This document shows, piece after piece, positions 28,001-36,885 of a stretch of DNA of 64,000 bases (position 1 is its first letter; every line of letters starts with the position of its first letter). Source of the stretch: Streptomyces venezuelae. Lineage in GTDB: Bacteria; Actinomycetota; Actinomycetes; Streptomycetales; Streptomycetaceae. Both the position numbers and the translations under genes were made by a program. The stretch is taken from NCBI RefSeq assembly GCF_008642335.1, contig NZ_CP029191.1:3224001-3288000 (forward strand). Direction: 5' to 3'. The notes under the pieces were generated by a model, which searched no databases, was not told where the DNA came from, and worked only from the letters and a program-made list of their open reading frames with translations.

Positions 28001-28999
28001 CTAGCGTGCCTCCGCCGTCAGGATCGCGTCCCTGTACGCCCGCGCCGCCGCCCTCAGGGCTGCCTCCGGGTCCGCGCCCTCCGACTCCGCGCGCAGCGCC
28101 AGGGTCAGGAGTTCGTAGCCGATGCCCTCTCCCGTGGGGAGCGGGACCTCCAAGGACGCCGTTCGTACGCGCGAGGCGAGCTTCGCCGCCAGGGCCAGGG
28201 ACGGCTGGCCCAGGGGGATGCCCTCCGTCAGGGACGTGCGGCGCTTCTCCTCCGCCTTCGTGCGGAGCCAGTGCGCGCGTACCTCTTCAGGAGTCTGCGC
28301 CGAGTCGTCGCCGAACACGTGCGGGTGGCGGTGGATCAGTTTGTCCACGATGCCGGCCGCCACGTCGTCGATGGAGAAGGGGGTCTCCGGGTCCTCCTCG
28401 GCGATGCGTGCGTGGAAGACGACCTGGAGCAGGACGTCGCCGAGCTCCTCGCGGAGTTCCGCCCTGTCGCCCTCCTCGATCGCCTCGACGAGTTCGTACG
28501 CCTCCTCGATCGCGTACTTGGCGAGACCCTTGTGGGTCTGCCGGGAGGACCACGGGCATTCCTCGCGGATGCGGTCCATGACCTGGACCAGGTCCAGCAG
28601 GCGCGCGCCCGGCAGGTCGTACGAGGCAGGGAGGAGTTCCAGGTCCGGCATGGCGACCCGGCCCGTGCCCGCGAGCCGCGCCAGGCCGTCCGTCAGCGCC
28701 CTGTCCCCCTCGGCCGTGGCGACGACCAGCACCGTGCGCCCGCCCGCACACGCCTCGACCAGCTCCTGCGCGGTGGGCGCGGCCTGCTCCACCCGGATGC
28801 CCGCCTCCCGCAGGTACGGCAGCTGCGGGTGCGTCGCATCGGCGCACAGCACCTCGTCGGCGGCGTGCAGTGCCTGCCAGGCGGGCCAGGAGAGCAGACC
28901 GGGCGCCACCCGGTGGCTGGTGGTGAGCAGGATGACGCGGCCCACGGTCGCGTCACCGTCAGCGGAGTCGGCCGGGGGTGGGGTCTCGGTCTGGTTCAC
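28001..28999 (-). CDS. mazG: MazG-type nucleoside triphosphate pyrophosphohydrolase
   Basis: This encodes a 332-residue house-cleaning hydrolase that converts noncanonical NTPs to NMPs. The MazG core is about residues 125-240 with the metal motif YAIEEAYELVEAI followed by ELREELGDVLLQVVFH (ExxE...ExxD). The N-terminal 115 residues look like a degenerate tetrapyrrole/SAM-methylase-like domain, as found in actinobacterial and YabN-type MazG. The start is ATG at 28999. It is 33 bases after the SurA-like lipoprotein on the same strand, so it is probably co-transcribed. Confidence 0.92.
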   Translation of the reverse strand: MNQTETPPPADSADGDATVGRVILLTTSHRVAPGLLSWPAWQALHAADEVLCADATHPQLPYLREAGIRVEQAAPTAQELVEACAGGRTVLVVATAEGDRALTDGLARLAGTGRVAMPDLELLPASYDLPGARLLDLVQVMDRIREECPWSSRQTHKGLAKYAIEEAYELVEAIEEGDRAELREELGDVLLQVVFHARIAEEDPETPFSIDDVAAGIVDKLIHRHPHVFGDDSAQTPEEVRAHWLRTKAEEKRRTSLTEGIPLGQPSLALAAKLASRVRTASLEVPLPTGEGIGYELLTLALRAESEGADPEAALRAAARAYRDAILTAEAR

Positions 29000-29032
29000 C
29001 CGAGGAACGTAACCCAGCGGGGGCGCGCGTTC

Positions 29033-29707
29033 TTACGCAGGCTGCTCCGGCGTACCCGAACCCGCCCCCGCCTGCGTGACCTGCCGCACCCACGGCGTCT
29101 TCGCGTCGGTGCGCTTGTTCTTGTCGACGTCCCACGTGCCGTACCGCGGGTTCAGGTCGATGTCGAGCTTCTTCGACGCGGCCGACAGCGCCTTCCAGAA
29201 GACCGCCTGGCCCTCCGGCGAGTTCATGTCCGCGCCCAGCTTCGCCGAGAGCTTCTGCGCCTCGATCTCCGTGCGCAGACTGTCGTCGAGGCGGGCCGGG
29301 GCGACGTTGTACTGCTGCAGCCAGCCCTCCTCCAGCGCCTTCCTGCCGCCCGACTGCTCTTCCATGCCGCTGCGCATGGACTGGATGTCGCGGCGCGTGA
29401 CGGTCACCCCGGCGTCGGTGGCCGCCCGGTGCAGGACCTTGTCCAGGACCATCGTGTGCAGCGTGGCGCGGGTGAGGCCGCCGGACTTGGCGATGGCCTG
29501 CGCGTACTGCGCGTCGTCGGGGATGGCCGAACGCTGCGCGTCCCGCACCTCGTTCACCCGGCCCTCCAGCTGCGCGACAGTGATGCGGTCGCCGCCGACG
29601 ACGGCCGCGGCGCCTGGGTGCGCGTCGCTGCCGCAGGCGGTCAGCAGAGGAGCCGCGGCGATCGCGGCCGCGGAGAGGATGAGCGCTGTGCGACGACGGC
29701 GGTGCAA
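29033..29707 (-). CDS. SurA-like lipoprotein chaperone (TTG start)
   Basis: This encodes a 224-residue lipoprotein with a SurA_N-type peptidyl-prolyl isomerase chaperone domain. The TTG at 29707 is the start because GGGAGG precedes it and a signal peptide with LLTAC lipobox then begins at once; upstream ATGs would prepend non-signal sequence. Visible motifs are VVGGDRITVAQLEGRVNEV and long amphipathic helices, and the catalytic PPIase parvulin domain seems to be missing, as in many short actinobacterial SurA-like proteins. It acts outside the membrane on secreted proteins. It precedes mazG in a probable operon. Confidence 0.85.
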   Translation of the reverse strand: MHRRRRTALILSAAAIAAAPLLTACGSDAHPGAAAVVGGDRITVAQLEGRVNEVRDAQRSAIPDDAQYAQAIAKSGGLTRATLHTMVLDKVLHRAATDAGVTVTRRDIQSMRSGMEEQSGGRKALEEGWLQQYNVAPARLDDSLRTEIEAQKLSAKLGADMNSPEGQAVFWKALSAASKKLDIDLNPRYGTWDVDKNKRTDAKTPWVRQVTQAGAGSGTPEQPA

Positions 29708-29867
29708 GGAAGCCTCCCGAGGAGATTGTGCGGCGGTGCACAAAGTCTTGCGGTGATCGATGGTAGGGAGTGACCGGCTTATCGGCCAGCCATTCGACAC
29801 CTATTCGACCAACGATTTCCCGGGAGTTGGGGCACCCTTCCACGGGGTCCACCCAGCCGTACGGGCG

Positions 29868-31388
29868 TCAGCCGCGCACTTGTCCGAGCCACTGCAGGGT
29901 CCGCATGATCTCCGCGGGGAACGGGTGCCCGGGACCGTGCAGCAGCTCCGCGTCGTGCAGCAGCCGCGCCAGCGTGTCGTGGGCGGCGGTCCGGTCGCCG
30001 AGGGCGAGGAGCAGATGGCCGATGCGGCGGCGGATCTCCAGGGACTGGCGGCGGTCGTCCGTCGCGTACTGGTTCTCGTAGTAAGGGAGCAGCGAGCGGT
30101 ACTCGGCGAGCGCGGCCGCCGGTTCCCCGAGCTGTTCCAGGCACTGCGCGGCCTCGTACCGGAACTGGAGCGAGTGGGGGTCCGCCTGCCCGGACTCGGC
30201 GGCGCGCTCGTCGGCGAGGCGCCGCAGCTCGGGCAGGGCGCGGCGGTACTGGCCGTCGTCCATGAGCGTCGCCGCGTACTGCTTGCGCAGGGTGCGCACG
30301 ACGGGTGAGTGCTCGCCGTGCTTGGCGGCGGCGGCCGGGAGGATCGCGCCGAGGATGTCGACGGCCTGGGTGATGCGGCCCTCGCCGAGGAGCCGCTTGA
30401 CGTCGTCGACCGCGCGGGCGACGTCCTGCTGGGGCGCGGCGCCCGGCGGCTGCGCGGGCATGTCGGGTGCGGCCGCCGGCGTCGCGGCCCGGTCCGGCCA
30501 CGGCGCGTGCGGGCGCAGGAAGGGGCGTGTGGGGTCGAGGGGGCGGCCGGAGGGGATGCCGCGGGCGGGAAGCAGCGGCGCCAGTTCCTCGTAGACCTCC
30601 TGGGCGCTGCCGTGGCGGTGCTGGGGGTCCTTGGCGAGCAGCCGCAGGACGAGGGCCTCCAGGGCTTCGGGCACTTCGGGGCGCAGGCGGCGCACCGGCA
30701 GCGGTGGTTCGTAGAGGTGGCGGTGGAGGACGCCGAGCGCGGTGGAGCCGGAGAACGGGACGTCGCCGCTGAGGAGTTCGTGCAGGAGCACGCCGAGCGC
30801 GTACAGGTCGGTGTACGGGCCGACGGCGCCGCCCATCGCCTGCTCCGGCGCCATATAGGCGGGGCTGCCGATCGGGGAGCCGGTGTGGGTGAGGCGGGTG
30901 GTGTCCGTGTCCAGCACGGAGGCGATGCCGAGGTCGAGGATGCTGACGGTGCCGTCCTGCTTGACCATGACGTTCCGCGGCTTGAGGTCGCGGTGCACGA
31001 TCGGCACGGCGTGGACGGCGGAGAGCACGGCGCACAGCTGGGCGGCGACCGCGACGGCCCACTGCCAGGGGTAGGGGTCGTGCTCGGCGAGGTGGTCGCC
31101 GAGGTCCGCGCCGTCGACGTACTGCATGACGAGGTAGAGGTCCTCGCCCTCGCTGCCCGCGTCGTGCACGGTGACGAGGCCCGGGTGGTCGACCTGCGCG
31201 GTGACGCGGCACTCGCGCACGAACCGGCGGCGCAGCTCCTCGGCCTCGGCGCCCGCGACCCGGTCGGGCCGGAGCAGCTTCACGGCGACGCGGCGGTCGA
31301 GGCGCTGGTCGTACGCCGTCCAGACCTGGCCCATGCCGCCCTGGCCGATGAGGGTGGAGAGTTCGTAGCGCCCCGCGACGACACGCAC
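29868..31388 (-). CDS. Ser/Thr protein kinase with TPR-like C-terminus
   Basis: This encodes a 506-residue Hanks-type kinase without an obvious transmembrane helix or PASTA domain. Kinase landmarks are the glycine loop GQGGMGQVW (15-23), Lys37 in AVKLL, HRDLKPRN with Asp134, and DLG (Asp152) in place of DFG. MAPEQ closes the activation segment. After the kinase domain (about 6-270) come TPR-like helices (about 350-500, with repeated A-x-x-L-x-E-Y and LG-x-x-x-A units). GTG at 31388 lies two bases after the membrane protein's stop, implying co-translation. The kinase is probably tethered or signalled by that neighbour. Confidence 0.9.
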   Translation of the reverse strand: MRVVAGRYELSTLIGQGGMGQVWTAYDQRLDRRVAVKLLRPDRVAGAEAEELRRRFVRECRVTAQVDHPGLVTVHDAGSEGEDLYLVMQYVDGADLGDHLAEHDPYPWQWAVAVAAQLCAVLSAVHAVPIVHRDLKPRNVMVKQDGTVSILDLGIASVLDTDTTRLTHTGSPIGSPAYMAPEQAMGGAVGPYTDLYALGVLLHELLSGDVPFSGSTALGVLHRHLYEPPLPVRRLRPEVPEALEALVLRLLAKDPQHRHGSAQEVYEELAPLLPARGIPSGRPLDPTRPFLRPHAPWPDRAATPAAAPDMPAQPPGAAPQQDVARAVDDVKRLLGEGRITQAVDILGAILPAAAAKHGEHSPVVRTLRKQYAATLMDDGQYRRALPELRRLADERAAESGQADPHSLQFRYEAAQCLEQLGEPAAALAEYRSLLPYYENQYATDDRRQSLEIRRRIGHLLLALGDRTAAHDTLARLLHDAELLHGPGHPFPAEIMRTLQWLGQVRG

Positions 31389-31390
31389 GG

Positions 31391-32008
31391 TCAGCTGCCG
31401 CCTTCCTGCTTGCGCAGGTAGTCGCTCAGCTCGTCGAGCTCGGCACGGACCTGGTCGATGCGGACGGGCGCGGGGCGCGCGGGCGGGGGCGTGTGCGCGT
31501 GCGGCGGCGGGGTGGGGCCGAGCTGGGTGGGCTGGAGGTGGGCGGGGCCGGGCGGGCCCGGCGCGGGTGCGGGGGCCGGGGCCGTCTGCTGCGGGTAGCC
31601 GTACGAGGCCTGCGGCTGCTGCGGTACGTACCCCGTCGTGTACTGCTGCGGCTGGGGCTGCTGCCGGTACGGGCTGAAGTGCCGGATGTCCCCGTACAGG
31701 TAATAGGCGACGGCGGCCACCATCGTGCAGAGCATGACCACCATGCCCGCGCTGCCGGGCCCCTGGAACTCCTCCTCCCCCGGGTCGACGCCGACGAGGG
31801 CGAGGGCCAGGACGTCGAGCGCCGTCACGAGGCCGAAGAGGGCCCAGTTGTGGGCCTTGCGCGTCACGAGGGCGAGCCGCAGCATCGCGGCCCACGCCAA
31901 CAGGCCGCACGTGAGCACCGTGAGCACCACGAACAGCACGCGCAGCGTCACATGCGTCCCCCTGGAAGGGGGGTGCGGATGCTGCGGCGCATAGCCCTGG
32001 CCGTGCAT
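31391..32008 (-). CDS. small membrane protein with Pro/Gln tail, kinase partner
   Basis: This encodes a 205-residue protein with three hydrophobic helices (about 20-42, 52-72, 85-107) and a cytoplasmic-looking Pro/Gln/Tyr-rich tail to the C-terminus, where a short helix DQVRAELDELSDYLRKQE follows. ATG at 32008 follows AGGAGCAGCC. Two bases separate it from the Ser/Thr kinase gene. This may be the kinase's membrane anchor, sensor or substrate; the tail has Thr/Pro sites that could be phosphorylated (inference). Confidence 0.75.
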   Translation of the reverse strand: MHGQGYAPQHPHPPSRGTHVTLRVLFVVLTVLTCGLLAWAAMLRLALVTRKAHNWALFGLVTALDVLALALVGVDPGEEEFQGPGSAGMVVMLCTMVAAVAYYLYGDIRHFSPYRQQPQPQQYTTGYVPQQPQASYGYPQQTAPAPAPAPGPPGPAHLQPTQLGPTPPPHAHTPPPARPAPVRIDQVRAELDELSDYLRKQEGGS

Positions 32009-32108
32009 GGCTGCTCCTGTTGCCTGTTGAACGAACGGACGAGGGTTCGAGCGTATAGGCCGACCGCGACGACGGGTCCCGGGTTGTACCGAACCGTTGT
32101 CGTACTGG

Positions 32109-34226
32109 TCACGCGGCCCCGGGCGGAAGGGTTCCCTCCGTCAGTCCGTCGTGCATGCCGCGCACCAGCCGGTCGCCGAGCAGGGCCGCGCGGCGCACCG
32201 CGTCCTCGAACTCCGCGAGGCGGCGGAAGCGCTCGCTGTACGCGTGCTGACCGGCGAGCGGAAGCCGGGGCAGCTGGAGGCGGCGGACGTCGAGGCGGGC
32301 GGACGTCGACGCGTAACTGCTGGCCTGGCGGTGATTGGCGGTGCCGCGCAGGAACCCGGCGAGGAACCACGGGTCGAGCGCGGCGGGGTCCGGTCGCAGC
32401 AGGGCCAGGCCGCGGCCGAGGGCGGCGCCCGCGGTGGCCTCGTCGATCACGCGGGCGGCCGTGCCGCCGCCGAGGACGGGGACGACGACATCGCCCGGGG
32501 CGGTGCGCACGGGTTCGGCGTCGTCCGAAGTGCCGGTGTGGGCGGTGCCTTCATAGGTGTTGCCCGAGGGCGCGGCGCCCGTCAGTACGTCGTGGTCGGT
32601 GAGGACGGGCGTGCCGCCGGGTCCTTCGCCGGTGCCGGTGTACAGGGTGAGGGCGCCGGCGCGGGCCAGCTCGCCGACGGTGGTGAGCGGCGGCCTGGGG
32701 ATGTCTTCGGTGTCGGCCGGGGTGAGGTCGTCCGGCGGGGGCGCGAGGTCGGCGGCCCGGCGCAGGGCCTCGCCCAGACCGTGCCGGACGGTCAGGAGCT
32801 CCGTGCCGTCCCCGGCCGCGGCGGGCGGCGGCAGATGGCGCGCGGGGGCGAGGTCGACCTCGTCGTCGAGGAGTTCGAGCACCGGGACGCTGCGGGCGGT
32901 GCCGGGCCGCTCGTCGAGCGTGCCGTGCCGTTCGACGTGCTCCCAGGCGTCGAGCACGGCGTCCTGCACGGCGGGCCACAGCTGCTTGTCGCGCCCGTCG
33001 GCGGCCACGACACCGGCCGTCTCCACGAGCAGCAGCTCGGGCGCGGGCCGCGCCGCCGGGCCCGGCTTGCGCAGCACCCAGATGTGCAGGGGCAGGTTGT
33101 ACGGGGGCGCCGTGCCGGCGGGCAGCGCGATGACGGCACGCAAGGCACCGCGGCGCAGCAGGTCGGCGCGGATGCGGCGGCCGGAGCGGCGGGACGCGGC
33201 GGCGGGCGGCATGAGGAGGACGGCGGTGCCGCCGTCGACGAGCCGGGCCAACGCGTGCTGCACCCAGGCGAGTTCGGACTCGGAGCGGGCCGGGAAGCCG
33301 TACTCCCAGCGCGGGTCGTAGGCCAGTTCGTCGTGGCCCCAGTTGCGTTCGTTGAACGGCGGGTGGCAGAGCACGGCCTCCGCCTTGCGGTCGTCGTACG
33401 CGTCGGCGCGCAGGGTGTCGGCGGCCATGGTGCGCACGGTCGCGTCGGAGTGCAGGGCCAGGCGCAGCGCGGTGAGGGCGGCGAGCTCCGGGTTGCTGTC
33501 CTGGCCGTACAGGTACTGGTCGGGTCGCGGCGGTACGGCGCGCAGCAGGGCGCCGGTGCCGCAGGCGGGGTCGAGGACGGTGCGGGCGGGGATGCCGCTC
33601 CCGGCACCCCCGGCGGCGCTCCCGGCGATCCGCGCCATCAGCTCGGCGGGCCCCGACGGGGTGAGCGTGTACTGGCGGGGGTTGGCGTCGGTCTGCCGGC
33701 CGAGCAGGAACTCGTACGTCTGCCTGGCGCCCAGCTCGGACGCCAGCTCGGCGGCGCCGCGCAGCAGCGGGACGGACGGCAGGAGTTCGGCGGCCGCCGG
33801 AACCCGGACGGCACGCCGTCGCCGTACGCCGAACCGCATCGCGACCGTCTCGTCGAGCGCGTCCGGCAGGAGCTGCGCCATCCGCTCGTCGGAGACGGCG
33901 CTCACCGCGAGCCAGTCGGTGGGCCGGTCGCGGAGCAGGAGCAGGGCGCATCCGGTGTGCAGGAGGCCGGTCATGGGACCCGCGGGATGGCCCGCGAGCT
34001 GCTGCCAGAGGCGTTCGCGGAGGGGGACCTCGACGAGTTTTCCCTGGGCGCGCAGCCAGTGTTCGACCTGGGAGAGCGCGAAGGAGGGGCTGGTCTCGGT
34101 GCCGCCGACCGGTTTGGGGAAGTCGTCGTGCCTGCGGCGCCAGTTGCTGACGGCAGCGCGGCCGACTCCCGCGAGGCGGGCGATCCCTGCGGCGGTGACC
34201 TCGGTCGCGTCGTTCCGCGGCGTCAT
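32109..34226 (-). CDS. N6-adenine methyltransferase-like protein, HTH-MTase-TRD fusion, atypical motif IV
   Basis: This encodes a 705-residue protein. Residues about 11-33 form a small helix-turn-helix (AAGIARLAGVGRAAVSNWRRR). The core (about 150-430) has the SAM motif D219-PACGTGALL. Motif IV, usually N/D-P-P-F/Y, is HPPF here (His288-Phe291, context CHPPFNERNWG). The C-terminal third resembles a type I specificity-type target-recognition domain (RRLQLPRLPLAGQ, then coiled-coil-like F-E-D-A-V-R-R). No restriction subunit is adjacent, so it is an orphan. The lost Asn raises the possibility that it binds DNA and SAM without normal methylation. Confidence 0.85.
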   Translation of the reverse strand: MTPRNDATEVTAAGIARLAGVGRAAVSNWRRRHDDFPKPVGGTETSPSFALSQVEHWLRAQGKLVEVPLRERLWQQLAGHPAGPMTGLLHTGCALLLLRDRPTDWLAVSAVSDERMAQLLPDALDETVAMRFGVRRRRAVRVPAAAELLPSVPLLRGAAELASELGARQTYEFLLGRQTDANPRQYTLTPSGPAELMARIAGSAAGGAGSGIPARTVLDPACGTGALLRAVPPRPDQYLYGQDSNPELAALTALRLALHSDATVRTMAADTLRADAYDDRKAEAVLCHPPFNERNWGHDELAYDPRWEYGFPARSESELAWVQHALARLVDGGTAVLLMPPAAASRRSGRRIRADLLRRGALRAVIALPAGTAPPYNLPLHIWVLRKPGPAARPAPELLLVETAGVVAADGRDKQLWPAVQDAVLDAWEHVERHGTLDERPGTARSVPVLELLDDEVDLAPARHLPPPAAAGDGTELLTVRHGLGEALRRAADLAPPPDDLTPADTEDIPRPPLTTVGELARAGALTLYTGTGEGPGGTPVLTDHDVLTGAAPSGNTYEGTAHTGTSDDAEPVRTAPGDVVVPVLGGGTAARVIDEATAGAALGRGLALLRPDPAALDPWFLAGFLRGTANHRQASSYASTSARLDVRRLQLPRLPLAGQHAYSERFRRLAEFEDAVRRAALLGDRLVRGMHDGLTEGTLPPGAA

Positions 34227-34412
34227 CTGGTGGCTCCCCTCGAACGCGCGGGGTCAGTCGCGCGGCGTCGAGCATACCCAGGGATCACGCGGGCGCGACC
34301 GCACGGACCGTTTCACGACCGTTAACTCAACTTCAACATACTCCCGTGTTGACTCGGTTCACAGGCACCTGGTCTCATGTTGCCCACCGAACGAGCTCCC
34401 TGGGGGATTTCC

Positions 34413-35255
34413 ATGCGTCACCGTCATCACCGTCGTCACCAGCTGCGCCGCACCGCCGCCGTCGCGGCCGTCCTCGTCGCCGCGACCGTCGGCCTCACGG
34501 CCTGCGGCTCGGAGTCGGGCAAGGCGTCCGGGACCGGCAAGGCCTCCGAGGCCGGGAAGACGAAGAAGGACGAGCCGAAGGAGCCCTTCGCGGGCATGAG
34601 CGGCACCGAGATCGTGAACAAGGCGGTCAAGGCGACGAAGGGCGCCACGTCGCTCCGGCTCGTGGGCGACATCGACGACGACGAGACCGGCCGGATGAAG
34701 ATGGACCTGGCCCTGGACACGTCGGGCAAGTGCGCGGGCACCATGTCGATGGCCGACGAGGGCTCGTTCGACCTGATCGTCCCCGGCACCGGCACGGTCT
34801 ACATGAAGTACGACGAGAAGTTCCTGCGCTCGCAGAGCAAGGGCGAGCCCGCGGACCAGACGGCGGCGGCGGTCGAGATGCTCGCCGACCGCTGGTCGAA
34901 GACGAAGGCGTCGGGCGCGGACGCGAAGGACATCGCGGGGATGTGCGACCTCGACGACCTGCTCAAGGAGTTCGAGGGCGAGATCAACTCGAACGCCCGC
35001 AGGGGTGCGACGACGGAGCTCGACGGCACCCCCGCGATCAAGATCGACGCGCACGACGCCGAGGAGAAGTACACGATCTACGTCGCCACCGAGGGCAAGC
35101 CGTACCTGCTGAAGATCATCGACGCGGAGACATCGAAGGCGGCGGGGGCGAAGAAGGCCGGGCCCGAACACATCACGTTCAGCGAGTACGACAAGCCGGT
35201 GAAGACGACGCCGCCGGCGGGCAAGGTCATCGACCTGGACAAGCTGGGGGCGTGA
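34413..35255 (+). CDS. lipoprotein, LppX/LprG-like
   Basis: This encodes a 280-residue lipoprotein. The signal peptide (1-32, with an unusual His/Arg-rich start) ends in the lipobox LTAC. A Lys/Ser linker follows, then a mixed alpha-beta domain: GTEIVNKAVKATKGATSLRL, beta strands through SFDLIVPGTGTVYMKYDEKFL, and a C-terminal FSEYDKPVKTTPPAGKVID. This resembles LppX/LprG-type lipid-binding lipoproteins. ATG at 34413 follows GGGGGATTTCC. A TTGACT near 34349 is a possible -35. It faces a minus-strand acetyltransferase 11 bases away. Confidence 0.85.
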   Translation: MRHRHHRRHQLRRTAAVAAVLVAATVGLTACGSESGKASGTGKASEAGKTKKDEPKEPFAGMSGTEIVNKAVKATKGATSLRLVGDIDDDETGRMKMDLALDTSGKCAGTMSMADEGSFDLIVPGTGTVYMKYDEKFLRSQSKGEPADQTAAAVEMLADRWSKTKASGADAKDIAGMCDLDDLLKEFEGEINSNARRGATTELDGTPAIKIDAHDAEEKYTIYVATEGKPYLLKIIDAETSKAAGAKKAGPEHITFSEYDKPVKTTPPAGKVIDLDKLGA

Positions 35256-35266
35256 GCGTACGGGAG

Positions 35267-36016
35267 TTACAGCGTGTGCCGCACCCACACGTTCGGCTCG
35301 ACGTACACCCCGTACCCCCGATCCAGTTCACAGTGCACGGGCACCAGCGCCCCCGGCACCTCGACCGGCCCCTGCGTGTCGAACGGCAGTCCGGTCCACT
35401 CGCGCCACTGCGCGGTCGACCCGGACACGGTCATGGACGCGTGCGCGATCTTCTCGATCGTGCCGCCCGCCCGCACGTGCACGCGCAGCCACGGGTCGTG
35501 CGGCAGGCCGTCCTCGCGGGTGCGGTACGCGTACTCGTCGATCCGCGCCGCCGGTTCGAGGTGCTTGGCGTTGGGCCGCACGGGGGCGACGACCTCGGCG
35601 AAACCGTGGGCGCGGGCGTTGTCCCGCATGGCGTCGAGCATGATCCCGGAGAGCCCCTTGCCCCGAGCCGTCTCGTCGACGGTTATCTCGATGGCGCTCA
35701 CGGTGTCGGCCCGCTTGCCGTGACGGAGGTCGGAGAAGGCCCACAGCAGGACCTGGTCCCAGCCGCCGTCGGGCAGTTCACCGGCGCCGCGGTCGCGGAG
35801 CGCGAACGGCACGCTGAAGGCACGGGCGACGACCTTGCCGGGGGCGTCCTCGTCGGTGGCGACCAGGACGTACTCCGGGAGTTCCTTCACGATCCGCCCG
35901 ATCAGCGACCACCCGACGGGGTCGTGGAGGATGAACTCCGGCCAGTCCTCCGCCATGTTCCAGAGCGGGTCCGTGAGCTCGGGGCGCTCGGCGAGGGTCG
36001 TGATCTTGAGGTTCAT
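35267..36016 (-). CDS. GNAT-type acetyltransferase
   Basis: This encodes a 249-residue cytoplasmic protein. The acetyl-CoA pocket is visible near residues 105-125 (VSAIEITVDETARGKGLSGIMLDAM, motif A with R-G-K-G-L/S). The C-terminal half is a beta-rich extension with many Trp, Val and Gly (DPWLRVHVRAGGTIEKIA). It is transcribed away from the HNH/MOSC pair, with its stop near the lipoprotein's. The substrate is unknown; the N-terminal 90 residues contain a lid found in some actinobacterial GNATs. Confidence 0.85.
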   Translation of the reverse strand: MNLKITTLAERPELTDPLWNMAEDWPEFILHDPVGWSLIGRIVKELPEYVLVATDEDAPGKVVARAFSVPFALRDRGAGELPDGGWDQVLLWAFSDLRHGKRADTVSAIEITVDETARGKGLSGIMLDAMRDNARAHGFAEVVAPVRPNAKHLEPAARIDEYAYRTREDGLPHDPWLRVHVRAGGTIEKIAHASMTVSGSTAQWREWTGLPFDTQGPVEVPGALVPVHCELDRGYGVYVEPNVWVRHTL

Positions 36017-36144
36017 GGGTCCGTACGGTACGGGGCTCGCTCGGCGGGGGGGTAGCGGGTTTTTCTCCGCGGGCCCGGTGGGGGCTGGGCGCGCCCCCGC
36101 GGCGGAGCCGCAGATCGATACAGCCCAGCGCCCCTGAGAACCCG

Positions 36145-36885
36145 TCAGCGGGCGTGGAAGCGGGAGGGGGCCTCCGTCGGGGCGTTACCGGCCGGGAGCT
36201 TTTCGTCCGGGCACGTGCTCAGCACCTTCTTCATCGCGTCGCGTTCCGCGCCCGTCACCCATACCCCGTACTTCTTCTTCACCGCGACCTGACCGGCCAC
36301 GTACGTGCAGCGGTAGGACTTGTTCGGCGGGAGCCATGTCGCCGTGTCGCCGTCGCCCTTGCCGCGGTTGGGGCCCGCGTCGACGGCGAGGAGGTTCAGC
36401 GGGTCGTTGGCGAACGCTATGCGCTTGGCGGGCTCCCACCGGAACGCGCCCTTCTGCCAGGCGTCGGAGAGCGCCACGAGGTGGTCGATGTCGACCTGGC
36501 TGCGGCCGCGCCGGAACGTCACTTCCTTGCCGGTGTACGGGTCGGGCGCGAGCTTTCCGGACGCCACCCGGCAGTCCCCGCCCTGGTACGTCACGTCCTT
36601 GAGGTCCCGCTTCAGGATGTCGTCCCGGGTCGGGCAGCGGTTGGAGTCGGTGTCGGCCCACGCGGTGCCGAAGCGGCTCCGCTCGTAACCGGTCTTGGGC
36701 GCGCGGCCCTTGACGGTGAGCGTGTCGACGGCGGCGAGCGCGGACCCGGCCTTGACGTCTCCGGGTCCCGCGGCGCCGCCGTCCGCCCTGTCCTTGGTGC
36801 CGGTCTCGCAGCCGGTGAGGAGCGCGGGCACGGCGAGGAGGGCGAGCAGGGCCGAAGCGGTGCGTCGGGGCGTGCGGCGGGTCAT
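36145..36885 (-). CDS. HNH endonuclease family lipoprotein (DUF1524/GmrSD-type)
   Basis: This encodes a 246-residue secreted or lipidated HNH nuclease. The signal sequence ends LLTGC. The catalytic HNH region is DIDHLVALSDAW (first His) followed by NDPLNLLAVDAGPNRGKGD (Asn/His-like turn). C-terminal cysteines (CTYVAGQ, CPDEK) may form disulfides. ATG at 36885 overlaps the MOSC gene's stop (ATGA), so it is translated by coupling. Exported HNH nucleases of this type occur in many Streptomyces and may scavenge DNA. The upstream gap (36017-36144) has degraded repeat sequence. Confidence 0.88.
   Translation of the reverse strand: MTRRTPRRTASALLALLAVPALLTGCETGTKDRADGGAAGPGDVKAGSALAAVDTLTVKGRAPKTGYERSRFGTAWADTDSNRCPTRDDILKRDLKDVTYQGGDCRVASGKLAPDPYTGKEVTFRRGRSQVDIDHLVALSDAWQKGAFRWEPAKRIAFANDPLNLLAVDAGPNRGKGDGDTATWLPPNKSYRCTYVAGQVAVKKKYGVWVTGAERDAMKKVLSTCPDEKLPAGNAPTEAPSRFHAR

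Noticed and set aside
32109..34226. Complete type I restriction system
   Set aside because: No HsdR-like helicase-nuclease or separate HsdS gene is adjacent; only the fused methyltransferase is present.
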